From: Dactylosporangium fulvum
Lineage (GTDB): Bacteria > Actinomycetota > Actinomycetes > Mycobacteriales > Micromonosporaceae
Direction of reading: 5' to 3'
Assembly: GCF_025137375.1 (NCBI RefSeq)
Contig: NZ_CP073720.1
Span: 124,001 to 188,000, forward strand
Length of the DNA stretch: 64,000 bases
The position numbers and the translations under genes are program-made. The first letter of the stretch is position 1. Each line of letters opens with the position of its first letter. The notes below the pieces were generated by a model. The model searched no databases. It saw only the letters and a list, made by a program, of their open reading frames with translations, and was not told the DNA's origin. Of the stretch, positions 1 through 8,142 are shown piece by piece.

Positions 1-3
1 GTC

Positions 4-1086
4 GTGTCGTATGAGACGGCGCTGTTCGACGACGAGGAACCGGCCGGCGGCAACCTGAAGGAGAAAGTCGCCGAGGCCTGGCGGGACTTCGCCCGGCATC
101 TGGTCGACGGGCTGCGTGATCTGCAGCCCGGCACCACGCTCGACCTCACCCTCGATCCGACCGCGTCCGGCACCGGCGACGCCGTCTACTCGGTCCAGGT
201 GAGCGGCGAGGAAGACGGCATGCTCAGTGCCACGGCGGTCGGCAACGCGGACCTTCCGGCGGCCTACCGGCTCGACCGGACCGTCATCGCGGAGATCGTC
301 GCGCTGGGCTGGTCGCCGCCCGGGGTCGTGCCCGGCTCCGGCGAGTCGTTCGGGCTGCGGGTGCCGAAGGGCGAGGCGGCCCAGCTGAGCCGGCTGGTCA
401 CGCGGACCCTGCGCGACATCTACGGCACGCCGCACCCGGCCTTCCTGACGTATCTCGCCCACGACGCCCACGGCCGGGTGGCACCGCTCCCGTCGCTGGG
501 TGTCGCGAGGTCCCTGGCCACGATCGCCGACGCGGACGGCGACGGTGACGGTGTTGTTGCCGTCGCCCGGCCGGCCGCCGGTCAGAGCGGGCTCAAGGAA
601 CTCGCGACGCAGACCGACGACCTGCCGCTGTACGACAAGGTGACCACCGTCGTCGCGCGGCTCATGAAGACCACGCCGGAGGAGTTGCCGATCGACCCGG
701 ACGGCGACATCGGCATCCGGTCGGGCTCGGCGATGGTGTTCGTGCGGGTCCGGGACAACCCGCCGCTGGTCGACGTGTTCTCGCCGATCCTCACCGAGGT
801 CGAGCCCACGGAGCGGCTCTTCGTGAAGCTGTCCGAGCTCACCAACCGCATGCCGATCGGCCGGCTCTACTGCACCAACGACACCGTCTGGGCCTCCGTG
901 CCCGTGTTCGGTCGCGACTTCCAGCCCACCCACCTGATGCTTGCGGTGCAGGTGATGACCGGGCTGGCCGACGAGCTCGACGACCGCCTCCACGGGGAGT
1001 TCGGTGGCAAGCGCTTCTTCGGCGAGGGCGACAAGCCCAAGCCGGCGATCAGCAGCGACAGCGAACGCACGGGCATGTATCTCTAG
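4..1086 (+). CDS. YbjN/TY-Chap-like domain protein
   Basis: A 360-residue soluble protein with no signal peptide or membrane segment. It has two alpha/beta halves joined by an acidic linker (DADGDGDG, about residue 180). The second half (about 205-335) resembles the YbjN / type III secretion chaperone-like fold common in Actinobacteria, with a strand pattern around VFVRVRDNPPLVDVFSP. The name rests on family resemblance only and the molecular role is unknown. The GTG at base 4 is the first possible start visible. Because the window opens here, an upstream start cannot be excluded. No operon partner is visible. Confidence 0.6.
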   Translation: MSYETALFDDEEPAGGNLKEKVAEAWRDFARHLVDGLRDLQPGTTLDLTLDPTASGTGDAVYSVQVSGEEDGMLSATAVGNADLPAAYRLDRTVIAEIVALGWSPPGVVPGSGESFGLRVPKGEAAQLSRLVTRTLRDIYGTPHPAFLTYLAHDAHGRVAPLPSLGVARSLATIADADGDGDGVVAVARPAAGQSGLKELATQTDDLPLYDKVTTVVARLMKTTPEELPIDPDGDIGIRSGSAMVFVRVRDNPPLVDVFSPILTEVEPTERLFVKLSELTNRMPIGRLYCTNDTVWASVPVFGRDFQPTHLMLAVQVMTGLADELDDRLHGEFGGKRFFGEGDKPKPAISSDSERTGMYL

Positions 1087-1468
1087 AGAGGTTCCACGAT
1101 CCGGCTGACGCGGTCGCGGGCCCTGGCGACGGCGGGGCATGACCACGGCAGCGCGGTCCGGGGCCAGCGGGCAGGTCATCGTGGCCGTCACCGCGGCACT
1201 CTTATGCCCGCGGCTCGGCCTCGGGCGGGCCTGCGCCCGGACTGCCCGGCGCCGGGGGCACCTGCGCTCAGACCCGCCGGGTGCCCGCGTGCGGCGTGCC
1301 GATCCAGCCTGGGCACTTTCCCGCACGCCGGTCTCGCCCGGATGCGGCGCGCTGGGCTTTCCGTCGGCTCCAGTGGTGAACCGGACGCCGGCACCCAGGG
1401 TGTTGTGACGCAATTTTGAGGTTCGGCCGACGGGGCGTCGAGGTTGGCCTCGTTCCATCACTCGCGTG
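1087..1468. other. Intergenic stretch without a convincing gene
   Basis: No open frame here shows the G/C third-position bias of its neighbours. Several overlapping short frames on both strands look like chance frames in GC-rich DNA. The last 60 bases carry the direct repeat described at 1417-1445 and presumably the promoter of the lipoprotein gene that follows. Confidence 0.5.
1417..1445 (+). promoter_or_regulatory. 22-bp-spaced direct repeat TGAGGTT/CGAGGTT
   Basis: TGAGGTT at 1417 and CGAGGTT at 1439 lie 22 bp apart, two helical turns. The surrounding CAATTTTGAGGTTCGGCC is close to the sequence before the adaptor gene at 7066. Spacing to the start codon is about 40 bp in both. It is a candidate operator for an OmpR-type regulator such as the one at 8139, or a promoter element. 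Confidence 0.4.
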
Positions 1469-2026
1469 ATGAACAAGCGGATCGGCGGTGCCGTGCTGGC
1501 GGTCGCCGCGGCGGCGATCTTCGCGGCGGCCTGCGGGTTGTCGGACGACACGGCGCCGGCCGCCGGTCCCGGGGCGTCGGGTGGCACTGACTACGCGTCC
1601 TGCCTGCGGAACAACGGGGTCGACCTGCCGCAGATGAACCCCTCGAACCGGCCCTCCGGCCGCCCGTCCGGGTTTCCGACCGCCCGGCCCTCCGGCGAGC
1701 CGCGCCCGTCCGGCGGCGGCGGGTTCCGCGGCGGTGGGCCCGGCGGCGGTGGGTTCTTCGGCACCGCGGCCCCGAACGGCGTCGACCAGCAGACCTGGGA
1801 GAAGGCGCAGAAGGCGTGCGAGTCGCTGCGCCCGACCGCGTTCCCGGGCAACGGCGGCGGCGCCAACGGCGGCGGCCGCGACGCTGCCTTCCGCAACTGC
1901 CTGAGCGAGCACGGCGTGACTGTCAGCGGCCCGGTCGACCAGCTCGACTCCTCGGACGCCAAAGTGGCGGCGGCCCTGACCGCCTGCGCTCCGCTGCGCC
2001 CGAGCGCCCGGCCGTCCACTTCCTGA
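1469..2026 (+). CDS. Gly/Pro-rich lipoprotein
   Basis: A 185-residue protein with a short basic start (MNKR), a hydrophobic stretch and a lipobox ending AAAC, so Cys22 would be lipidated and the protein held on the outer face of the membrane. The mature part has a low-complexity Pro/Ser/Arg/Gly linker (about 55-95) between two Cys-containing segments, each with the pattern ..CLRNNGV.. or ..CLSEHGV... These look like a duplicated small domain, with Cys pairs near residues 44/113 and 137/171. The function is not recognised. ATG 1469 is preferred over the GTG just before it. The 22-bp repeat upstream suggests co-regulation with the MacAB-like export genes at 7-14 kb. Confidence 0.7.
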   Translation: MNKRIGGAVLAVAAAAIFAAACGLSDDTAPAAGPGASGGTDYASCLRNNGVDLPQMNPSNRPSGRPSGFPTARPSGEPRPSGGGGFRGGGPGGGGFFGTAAPNGVDQQTWEKAQKACESLRPTAFPGNGGGANGGGRDAAFRNCLSEHGVTVSGPVDQLDSSDAKVAAALTACAPLRPSARPSTS

Positions 2027-2094
2027 CCCGGTAGGCACAAGGGGGACGCGCCGCGTCAGCCTCACCCCGGGTGCGTCGGCGTCGCACTCGATGT

Positions 2095-2173
2095 GCGCCG
2101 GCCTTGTGGCCGTGGTGGTGAACGAACCGGACATCGTGGGAGTGTCGCGGCACCACGGCCACAAGGCCGGCGC
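2095..2173. repeat. Perfect 23-bp inverted repeat with 33-nt loop
   Basis: Bases 2095-2117 (beginning GCGCCGGCCTTGTGGCC) are the exact reverse complement of 2151-2173. The element begins about 70 bp after the lipoprotein stop and ends about 45 bp before the next start. It could be a factor-independent terminator without a U-tract, or a palindromic repeat element. It is far longer than chance would give. Confidence 0.75.
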
Positions 2174-2216
2174 CGGAAAGGCGTGTCGGTCGGACAGGAT
2201 CATCGTTGCGTACGGT

Positions 2217-2732
2217 ATGGACGCGCTGGACAGCTTCACGAAGACCTTCCTCACCGCCACCGCACTCGGCAAGCTGCCCGCCACCACCGTCACCCGTCAT
2301 GCCCGGGTCCTGCGCGGCTGTGCCGGTGATCGGGACGAGGTCGCGGTCGTCGCGCGCTGCCAATCCCGCCAGCACCGCCGCAACGTGTTCATGCTGACCC
2401 GCAACCGGCTCGTCGTGACGGGCGAGTCCGCAGTCCTGCGCCGCGTCTCCCTGCACCTCAACGCCGAACTCCACCAGCTCGCCGACGTGACCTGGACCCC
2501 CGAGCCCAGCCGCACAGGGGTCCAGCTCGGGCTGACGGCGATCGACGGCGTGCGGGAGAACTTCTGGGTGCGGCTCGCCGGCGCCGCCGAGATGTGGCGC
2601 CTCGACGAGGCCCTCAAGCAGGCGTTCCGCACGCCGTGGGGCGTGATCCAGCCGGCCGTCGCGGCGCCGGTCGCGGGAGTCAAGGTGGCCACGGGAGTCA
2701 AGGCGCCGCTGCCGGAGCTGCGGCTCGCGTGA
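2217..2732 (+). CDS. Hypothetical protein, possible PH-like fold
   Basis: A 171-residue soluble protein of unrecognised family. The frame is open from 2091, but the region 2091-2216 is occupied by the 23-bp inverted repeat, so ATG 2217 (MDALDSFTKTF) is the likelier start. The middle (about 35-130) has alternating beta strands (VAVVARCQ, NVFMLTRNRLVVTGES, RVSLHLNAELHQLADVTWTP) that resemble small PH-like or SH3-like barrels. That is a visual impression only. It is followed by a hairpin at 2741-2800 and probably forms a single-gene unit. Confidence 0.6.
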   Translation: MDALDSFTKTFLTATALGKLPATTVTRHARVLRGCAGDRDEVAVVARCQSRQHRRNVFMLTRNRLVVTGESAVLRRVSLHLNAELHQLADVTWTPEPSRTGVQLGLTAIDGVRENFWVRLAGAAEMWRLDEALKQAFRTPWGVIQPAVAAPVAGVKVATGVKAPLPELRLA

Positions 2733-2740
2733 TTTGTGGC

Positions 2741-2800
2741 GATCGATCCACCCCGTGCTGGCGCTGGCTGTGTCGCGGGCAAGGGGTGGACCGATCGATC
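2741..2800 (+). terminator. Bulged hairpin after the gene ending at 2732
   Basis: GATCGATCCACCCC (2741-2754) pairs with GGGGTGGA plus TCGATC (2783-2800), giving an 8-bp inner and a 6-bp outer stem with a 4-base bulge. It starts 8 bases after a stop codon, consistent with a terminator. There is no U-run. Confidence 0.4.
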
Positions 2801-2866
2801 AACATATATCAGTATCCGGCAGATCCAACATCCTCCGAACATCCCCGCCGTTCCGGCACGGGCAGA

Positions 2867-3142
2867 ATGAGGAGGCGGATCAGGCCAAAGGGCTGGTGCA
2901 CGGGGCGGAACGTGCCCGTCCGGCGCGCGGTCGTCGGCGCGGGCGCGTCGCTCGGGATCCTGCTTGTCCACCTGCTGTTCTGGCCGGTGGCCGCGCTCGC
3001 CGCGCAGGCGTCGCGCGTCCTGATGTGCCAGGACCCCTGCGACGCCCTGGGCCACTCGACGGACGGCCACGAGCGGCCCGGCGACGCGTACCGGGCACTT
3101 GGCACTCCTTATGTCAGGTTTGCCGTGCGGGATCCGAGGTAG
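2867..3142 (+). CDS. Small single-pass membrane protein, hypothetical
   Basis: A 91-residue frame with good G/C third-position bias from about residue 12 to 80. It has a basic N-terminus (MRRRIRPKG), one hydrophobic segment (about 21-45, SLGILLVHLLFWPVAALAAQ) and a short polar tail with two Cys (MCQDPCD). The topology predicts an N-in anchored micro-protein. A GTG at 2912 is an alternative start. No family is recognised and no strong ribosome site is visible, so the call rests on codon bias and the membrane segment. It lies 34 bp before the secreted protein gene. Confidence 0.45.
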   Translation: MRRRIRPKGWCTGRNVPVRRAVVGAGASLGILLVHLLFWPVAALAAQASRVLMCQDPCDALGHSTDGHERPGDAYRALGTPYVRFAVRDPR

Positions 3143-3176
3143 AGGGCCAATTCGCCCGATTCCGAGGAGGTGCCCC

Positions 3177-3686
3177 ATGAGACGCTCGCGGATAGGCTTA
3201 CTGGTTAGCTCTGCAGCACTGGTGGTCGTCGGCGGGCTACCGACAGTTGCGGAAGCGCAACCCACCCCGACACCCCCGGCGCCCGCGCCGACCGAGACCG
3301 CACCCGGTCCCGGCGGCGGCATGGGAGCCCACGAGAACATGTTCGGCGATGTCTACCACGGTGAAGGCGTCCTGCAGACCAAGAACGGACCGGTCCGGGT
3401 GGCGATGCAGAACGGCGACGCCACGCAGCTGACCCAGTCGTCGGTGACGGTCCGCTCGGCCGACGGGTTCACGCGCACGTGGGAGCTCGGCAAGAACCTG
3501 AAGGTGTACGACAAGCGGCACACGCTGCAGCCCGGCGCGCTGCAGTCGGGTGCCCACCTCGTGATCGCCGGCAAGGTGACCGGGGCTGCCGCATCTCCGG
3601 GTTCGCCATCACCGGGCGCGGCGAAATACACGGCGCAGGTGGTGTTCGTCCACTCGGGCGCGTCAGGATCTCCGACGTCGTCCTGA
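3177..3686 (+). CDS. Secreted DUF5666-like protein
   Basis: A 169-residue exported protein. A typical signal peptide (MRRSRIGLLVSSAALVV, cleavage near AEAQP, about residue 26) is followed by a Pro/Thr linker and a small beta-rich domain (about 55-160). That domain contains GVLQTKNGPVRVAMQNGDAT and a later LVIAGKV strand, resembling the OB-like DUF5666 fold seen also in the protein at 13635. The start is fixed by a strong GAGGAGG ribosome site at 3164-3170. The function is unknown and it may be a cell-surface accessory protein. Confidence 0.65.
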   Translation: MRRSRIGLLVSSAALVVVGGLPTVAEAQPTPTPPAPAPTETAPGPGGGMGAHENMFGDVYHGEGVLQTKNGPVRVAMQNGDATQLTQSSVTVRSADGFTRTWELGKNLKVYDKRHTLQPGALQSGAHLVIAGKVTGAAASPGSPSPGAAKYTAQVVFVHSGASGSPTSS

Positions 3687-3735
3687 TCGGAGCGGGCGCC
3701 GGCGTCGAACGGGGCGCCGGCGCCGCATCTGTCTC

Positions 3736-4551
3736 TTACGGGCGCAGCTCGGCGACGCAGCACTTCACGCTGCCGCCGCCCTTCTTCAGCTCCGTCAGCT
3801 CCACCGGCACCGGGACGTAACCGGCCGAGCGAAGCTTCGCCGCGAGCGCGGTGGCCTCGGTGTTCAGCACGACGTTGCGGCCGTCGGACACCAGGTTGAG
3901 CCCGAACGCCAGGGCGTCCTCCTCGTCGGCGATGACCGCGTCGGGGAACAGCTGGCGCAGGACGGCCTGCGTCGACTCCGAAAACGCCCCCGGGTAGTAG
4001 GTGATGTTCGAGTCGTCCAGCGGGGCCAGCGCCACGTCGAGGTGGTAGAACCGCGGGTCCACCAGCCGCAGCGAGATCACCGGACGGCCGAGCGCCTCCT
4101 GGGCCTCCGAGTGTGCGGCCACCTCCGTGCGGAAGCCGTGGCCGGCGAGCACCACGCCGCCGAGGTACGACGGCAGGTAGGTGAAGTCACCCTCGCCCTC
4201 GTTGGTCTCGACCGGGGTGGTGTACTTCCAGCCCAACTCGGCATAGAACCGCTTGTGCGCCGCCGCCTCGGCCATGCGCTGCGGATACCGGAACCGCGCG
4301 CCGTAGACCACGCCGTCGACCGAGAACGCCCCGTTGGCGGCGTAGACCATGTCGGGCAGGCCGATCTCCGGCCTCAGGACGTGCACGGTGTGGCCGAGCC
4401 GCGTCAGCGTCTCGCGGAGGCCTTCCCACTGCTTGACGGCCAGTTCGGTGTCGACCGGCGCCGTGGTGTCCATCCATGGGTTGATCGCATATTCCACCGC
4501 GAAGTGCTCGGGTGGCGACATCAGATAGGTGCGCTCGCGCTGGGTCGTCAC
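3736..4551 (-). CDS. ddaH: Dimethylargininase-type amidinohydrolase
   Basis: A 271-residue protein of the pentein superfamily (N-omega,N-omega-dimethylarginine dimethylaminohydrolase / arginine-modifying enzymes), which would hydrolyse methylated arginine or arginine to citrulline. The family fingerprints are visible: INPWMD near the N-terminus, GLPDMVYAANGAF with substrate-binding Asp/Asn, GEGDF, a His in YHLDVALAPLDD, and the catalytic Cys near the C-terminus in GGGSVKCCV. GTG 4551 (giving MTTQRERTYLM) matches related N-termini better than GTG 4584. It is divergent from the Lrp/AsnC gene, a pairing common in Actinobacteria and usually read as amino-acid-responsive control. No ornithine aminotransferase gene sits beside it here. 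Confidence 0.85.
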   Translation of the reverse strand: MTTQRERTYLMSPPEHFAVEYAINPWMDTTAPVDTELAVKQWEGLRETLTRLGHTVHVLRPEIGLPDMVYAANGAFSVDGVVYGARFRYPQRMAEAAAHKRFYAELGWKYTTPVETNEGEGDFTYLPSYLGGVVLAGHGFRTEVAAHSEAQEALGRPVISLRLVDPRFYHLDVALAPLDDSNITYYPGAFSESTQAVLRQLFPDAVIADEEDALAFGLNLVSDGRNVVLNTEATALAAKLRSAGYVPVPVELTELKKGGGSVKCCVAELRP

Positions 4552-4619
4552 GAGATCAAACGCTAGGGTTCCGGTGTCACACAAAACAGCGAGAATGCTT
4601 GCTTTCGAGGGGGGATTTG
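4552..4619. promoter_or_regulatory. Divergent ddaH / Lrp promoter region
   Basis: This short AT-richer stretch (for example ACACAAAACAGCGAGAATGC) separates two divergent starts and must carry both promoters. It also likely holds the operator of the Lrp-type regulator. GAGGGGGGAT at 4608-4616 is the ribosome site for the regulator. Confidence 0.5.
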
Positions 4620-5108
4620 TTGCGCCTCGACCCGATCGACCAGCGAATCATTGCACTCCTGCAGGATGACGCCCGTTCATCGTATGCGGAGATCGGCGCC
4701 CAGGTCGCGCTGTCCGCTCCGGCCGTGAAACGCCGCGTCGACCGCCTCCGATCAAGCGGAGTGATCCGCGGCTATACGGCGCTGATCGACCCGGGTGCGG
4801 TGGGCTGGACGACAGAGGCGTTCGTCGAGCTCTTCTGCACCGGCCGCACCTCACCGGAGCAACTGCGCGCGGCGGCGAAGCGCCACCCGGCGGTCGTCGG
4901 TGCGTACACCATCTCGGGTGAGGCCGACGCCCTGGTGCACCTGCGCGCCGTCGACATGGCCGGCCTGGAGCAGGCTCTCGAGCGACTGCGCGCCGAGCCG
5001 TTCGTCACTTCAACCCGGAGCATGATCGTGCTCAGCCGCCTGGTGGAGACCCTCGCACCGCGGGTTGTCGAAAGGCCGGGAACCGGAGGTGCACCGGTCA
5101 CGTCATAG
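4620..5108 (+). CDS. Lrp/AsnC family transcriptional regulator
   Basis: A 162-residue regulator. An N-terminal winged helix (about 1-60) contains the Lrp signature LDPIDQRIIALLQDDAR and SAPAVKRRVDRLRSSGVI. It is followed by an RAM/AsnC ligand-binding domain (about 65-150) with the typical VVGAYTISGEADALVHL strand. It probably binds an amino acid and controls the divergent ddaH gene. The start is a TTG at 4620 (or 4617), five to seven bases behind a GAGGGGG ribosome site. A longer frame to ATG 4512 would overlap ddaH and is rejected. Confidence 0.85.
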   Translation: MRLDPIDQRIIALLQDDARSSYAEIGAQVALSAPAVKRRVDRLRSSGVIRGYTALIDPGAVGWTTEAFVELFCTGRTSPEQLRAAAKRHPAVVGAYTISGEADALVHLRAVDMAGLEQALERLRAEPFVTSTRSMIVLSRLVETLAPRVVERPGTGGAPVTS

Positions 5109-5112
5109 GGCC

Positions 5113-7008
5113 ATGAAGCGCGCCCTTGCCACGCTCGGTGCCCTGTGCGTCTGCCTTTCCGGCTGTACGGCCGACAAGCCGCGGCCCGCCCGGTCCTCGG
5201 CGGCACCGGGGCCGGCACCCGCGCTGCGCCTGGTCGCGTTCGAGTCCTGCGACGACCTGCTCGTCGGCCTGCGGGCCGCGGCGCAGGAGGCCGTCGGGCC
5301 CTGGGGCCTGAACAACGCGCCCGGCGGCATCCGGACGCTGAACGGCGGCGCTGCCGAGGACTTCGCCCGCGCGGGTGGCGCGGTGCCGAAGGCGGCCTCC
5401 GGCGCGGGCACCACCTTCTCCGGCACCAACACGCACGAGGCCGGCGTCGACGAGCCCGACGTGGTCAAGACCGACGGCAAGCGGATCGTGACGCTGACCG
5501 GCAACGGCGTGCTGAAGGTCGTCGACGCGGCCGCGCGGAAGGTGACCGGCGAGCTCAGCCTCGGCGGCGCGGCGGACCGGGGCAGGTCCGCGATCATGGC
5601 GAGCAGCCTGCTGCTGGCCGGCGACCGGGCGCTGGTGTTCGGCTACAACTACGAGGCCCGGCTGGACTACGACGCGTCACGTGTCGCCGGCCCGACGGTG
5701 ACCCTGGTCGACATCGCCGGTGCGCCGAAGGTGATCGGCAGATTCACGACCGACGGCGCATTGGTCGACGCCCGGCAGATCGGCAGCACCGCCCGGGTGG
5801 TGGTGCGCTCGGCGCCCCTCCTGCGGTTCCCCGACACCTCGGCGATGGGCACCGACGAGGCCCGGATCGCGGCCAACCGCAAGGCGATCGCGGCAGCGCC
5901 GCTGGAGGACTGGCTGCCGCGCTGGACCGCGGAGGACGCAGGCGGCAAGCGCACCGGCGGCAAGGTCGACTGCACCGCGGTGAGCCGCCCCGAGCGCTAC
6001 TCGGGCACCGCCATGCTGACCGTCCTGACGTTCGACCTCGGCGGGCCGGCACTGGGCTCCGGCGACCCGGTCACGGTCGTCGCCGACGGCGACACCGTCT
6101 ACGCCAACGGCCCCAGCCTGTACGTCGGCAACGACCAGCGCTGGCGAGTGGCCCGCGCGGTGAAGCAGACCGGAGCGGTGGAGCCGCCGCGCACGCAGCT
6201 GTTCAAGTTCGACATCAGCGGCGCCGGGAAGCCGCGGTACGTCGCGTCCGGCGAGGTCCCCGGCTGGCTGCTCAACCAGTACTCGATGTCCGAATGGGAC
6301 GGCCACCTGCGCGTCGCGACCACCGACGCCGTCGGCGCCGACCAGCAGACGACCTCCACCGTGTCCACCGTCTACGTGCTCAAGCAGGACGGCGGGCGGC
6401 TCGCGGAGACCGGGCACGTCGGCGGCCTCGGCAAGGGGGAGCGGATCTACTCGGTGCGGTTCATCGGCACCACCGGCTACGTGGTGACGTTCCGCCAGAC
6501 CGACCCGCTCTACACACTCGACCTCGCCGACCCGGCGGCCCCGCGGGTGATGGGCGAACTGAAGATCACCGGCTATTCGGCGTACCTGCACCCGGCCGGT
6601 GCCGGCAGGCTCATCGGCGTCGGTCAGGAGGCCACCGAGCAGGGCCGTGTCCAGGGCACCCAGATCTCGCTGTTCGACGTGCACGACCTGGGCAAGCCGG
6701 CCCGGCTGGCGCAGCACCAGGTGCCGGGCGGCTACTCGGAGGCGGAGTTCGACCCGCACGCGTTCCTGTACTGGCCGGCGACGGGGCTGCTGGTCGTACC
6801 GGTGAACGAGCGGTCGCGGCAGGGTGCGCTCGTCCTGTCGGTCAGCGACAAGGCGATCACCCAGTCGGGCATGATCGGTCATCCCGGGCAATACGCGATG
6901 ATCCGCCGGTCGCTGATCATCGACGGCACCCTGTGGACGCTGTCGGAGCAGGGCCTCAAGGCCAACGACGCGGCGACCCTCGCGGAGCAGGCCTGGCTGG
7001 CGCTCTGA
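5113..7008 (+). CDS. Beta-propeller domain lipoprotein
   Basis: A 631-residue extracellular lipoprotein. The signal peptide ends in LSGC, so Cys18 would be lipidated. The remainder matches the secreted C-terminal beta-propeller family, with hallmarks TNTHEAGVDEPDVVKTDGKRI (about 114-134) and later propeller strands VRFIGTTGYVVTFRQTDPL and GYSAYLHPAGAGRLIGVG. Its role is unknown in Actinobacteria, but it is a common surface protein. ATG 5113 directly before the lipoprotein signal is preferred over ATG 5065, which overlaps the regulator. Confidence 0.8.
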   Translation: MKRALATLGALCVCLSGCTADKPRPARSSAAPGPAPALRLVAFESCDDLLVGLRAAAQEAVGPWGLNNAPGGIRTLNGGAAEDFARAGGAVPKAASGAGTTFSGTNTHEAGVDEPDVVKTDGKRIVTLTGNGVLKVVDAAARKVTGELSLGGAADRGRSAIMASSLLLAGDRALVFGYNYEARLDYDASRVAGPTVTLVDIAGAPKVIGRFTTDGALVDARQIGSTARVVVRSAPLLRFPDTSAMGTDEARIAANRKAIAAAPLEDWLPRWTAEDAGGKRTGGKVDCTAVSRPERYSGTAMLTVLTFDLGGPALGSGDPVTVVADGDTVYANGPSLYVGNDQRWRVARAVKQTGAVEPPRTQLFKFDISGAGKPRYVASGEVPGWLLNQYSMSEWDGHLRVATTDAVGADQQTTSTVSTVYVLKQDGGRLAETGHVGGLGKGERIYSVRFIGTTGYVVTFRQTDPLYTLDLADPAAPRVMGELKITGYSAYLHPAGAGRLIGVGQEATEQGRVQGTQISLFDVHDLGKPARLAQHQVPGGYSEAEFDPHAFLYWPATGLLVVPVNERSRQGALVLSVSDKAITQSGMIGHPGQYAMIRRSLIIDGTLWTLSEQGLKANDAATLAEQAWLAL

Positions 7009-7016
7009 GCCAACTT

Positions 7017-7045
7017 TGAGGTTGGGCCAAGCTGGCTGGGAGGCA
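7017..7045 (+). promoter_or_regulatory. Repeat-type element before the export locus
   Basis: TGAGGTT at 7017, followed at exactly +22 by the weaker GGAGGCA (7039). The flank CAACTTTGAGGTTGGGCC differs at only two positions from the element at 1411-1428. It lies 39-42 bp before the ATG of the adaptor at 7066. Confidence 0.4.
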
Positions 7046-7065
7046 CAGCCGGTGGACTACCAGCC

Positions 7066-8142
7066 ATGAAGGTCTGGTGGCTGGCCGGAGGTGCCGCCGT
7101 GCTCGCCGGTGTCGCCGTCACGGCCGTCGTGGTGGCCGGGGGCGACAAGCCCGCGCCCGCGGCGGCGACCACGGTCAAGGTGGCCCGCGGGCAGGTCACG
7201 GCCACCGTCTCCGCATCCGGGACGGTGCAGGCCCAGCAGAGCCGGACGCTCGGGTTCACCACCAGCGGCACGCTCACCGAGCTCACCGTCAAGGCCGGTG
7301 ACGTGGTCGCCGCGGGTGCCGTGCTGGCCCGCATCGACGCGACCGCGGCCCAGGACGCCGTCACGGCGGCCCGGGACAGCGTCAGCAGCGCGCAGGACGC
7401 CCTCGACCGGGCCGAGGAGGCCGCGGCGAAGGCGACCGCCACGCCCACGCCCACCCCGTCGGCGTCCCGCTCGGGCGCGGCCGGCCCGCAGACCGGTGGA
7501 GGCGGTGGCGGGAACCAGCAGCAGGGCAACAGCGTGCAGTCGACCAGCGACAACCTCTTCACCGCCCAGCAGCGGCTCAACAACGCGAAGCTCAGCCTCG
7601 TCCAGGCGAACGCGAAGCTCGCCGGCACTGTCATCACCGCCCCCGTCGCGGGCAAGGTGCTCGCCGTCACCGGCACCGTCGGCTCCGCCGCCGGCAGCAG
7701 CGTCATCACCCTCGCCGGGACCGGCGACGTCGTGGTGCAGGCGCAGTTCACCGAGGCCGAGGTGGCACACCTCCAGGTCGGTCAGGTCGCCCGGATCACG
7801 CTGCCGGACGACGCCGGCACGAAGTACGACGGCAAGGTCATCCAGATCGACCCTGCCGGAACGGTGTCGAACCGCCTGGTGCGGTACGCGGCGCTCATCG
7901 CGTTTGACAAGGTGCCCGACACACTGCTGTACGGGCAGAGCGCTACGGTCGCTGTGGTCACCGCATCCGCCGACGGCGTGCTGTCGGTGCCGTCCACGGC
8001 CGTCCACGACGGCAAGGTGACGGTCCGGATCAACGGCAAGGACGAGGAACGGGCCGTCGAGACGGGACTGCGCGGTGACGTGGACACCGAGATCAAGAGT
8101 GGACTTGCCGAAGGCGACGAGATCGTGACGGCCGGTCGGTGA
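7066..8142 (+). CDS. HlyD/MacA-like membrane fusion (adaptor) protein
   Basis: A 358-residue protein with one N-terminal membrane anchor (about 5-25, then GGDKPAP). A lipoyl-like half-motif (about 45-90, GTLTELTVKAGDVVAAGAVLARID) is followed by a short helical hairpin (about 95-185) carrying a low-complexity insert with a Thr/Pro/Ser run and GGGGGGN. The second lipoyl half (VITAPVAGKVLAVTGTVG) and a beta-barrel complete the fold. It would couple an ABC permease to the cell exterior in a MacAB-like export system. It overlaps the response regulator by 4 bp (GTGA), so the two are co-transcribed. Confidence 0.8.
   Translation: MKVWWLAGGAAVLAGVAVTAVVVAGGDKPAPAAATTVKVARGQVTATVSASGTVQAQQSRTLGFTTSGTLTELTVKAGDVVAAGAVLARIDATAAQDAVTAARDSVSSAQDALDRAEEAAAKATATPTPTPSASRSGAAGPQTGGGGGGNQQQGNSVQSTSDNLFTAQQRLNNAKLSLVQANAKLAGTVITAPVAGKVLAVTGTVGSAAGSSVITLAGTGDVVVQAQFTEAEVAHLQVGQVARITLPDDAGTKYDGKVIQIDPAGTVSNRLVRYAALIAFDKVPDTLLYGQSATVAVVTASADGVLSVPSTAVHDGKVTVRINGKDEERAVETGLRGDVDTEIKSGLAEGDEIVTAGR

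Noticed and set aside
1139..1419. Overlapping small frames between the first two genes
   Set aside because: Arg/Pro-rich composition with no codon bias or ribosome site.
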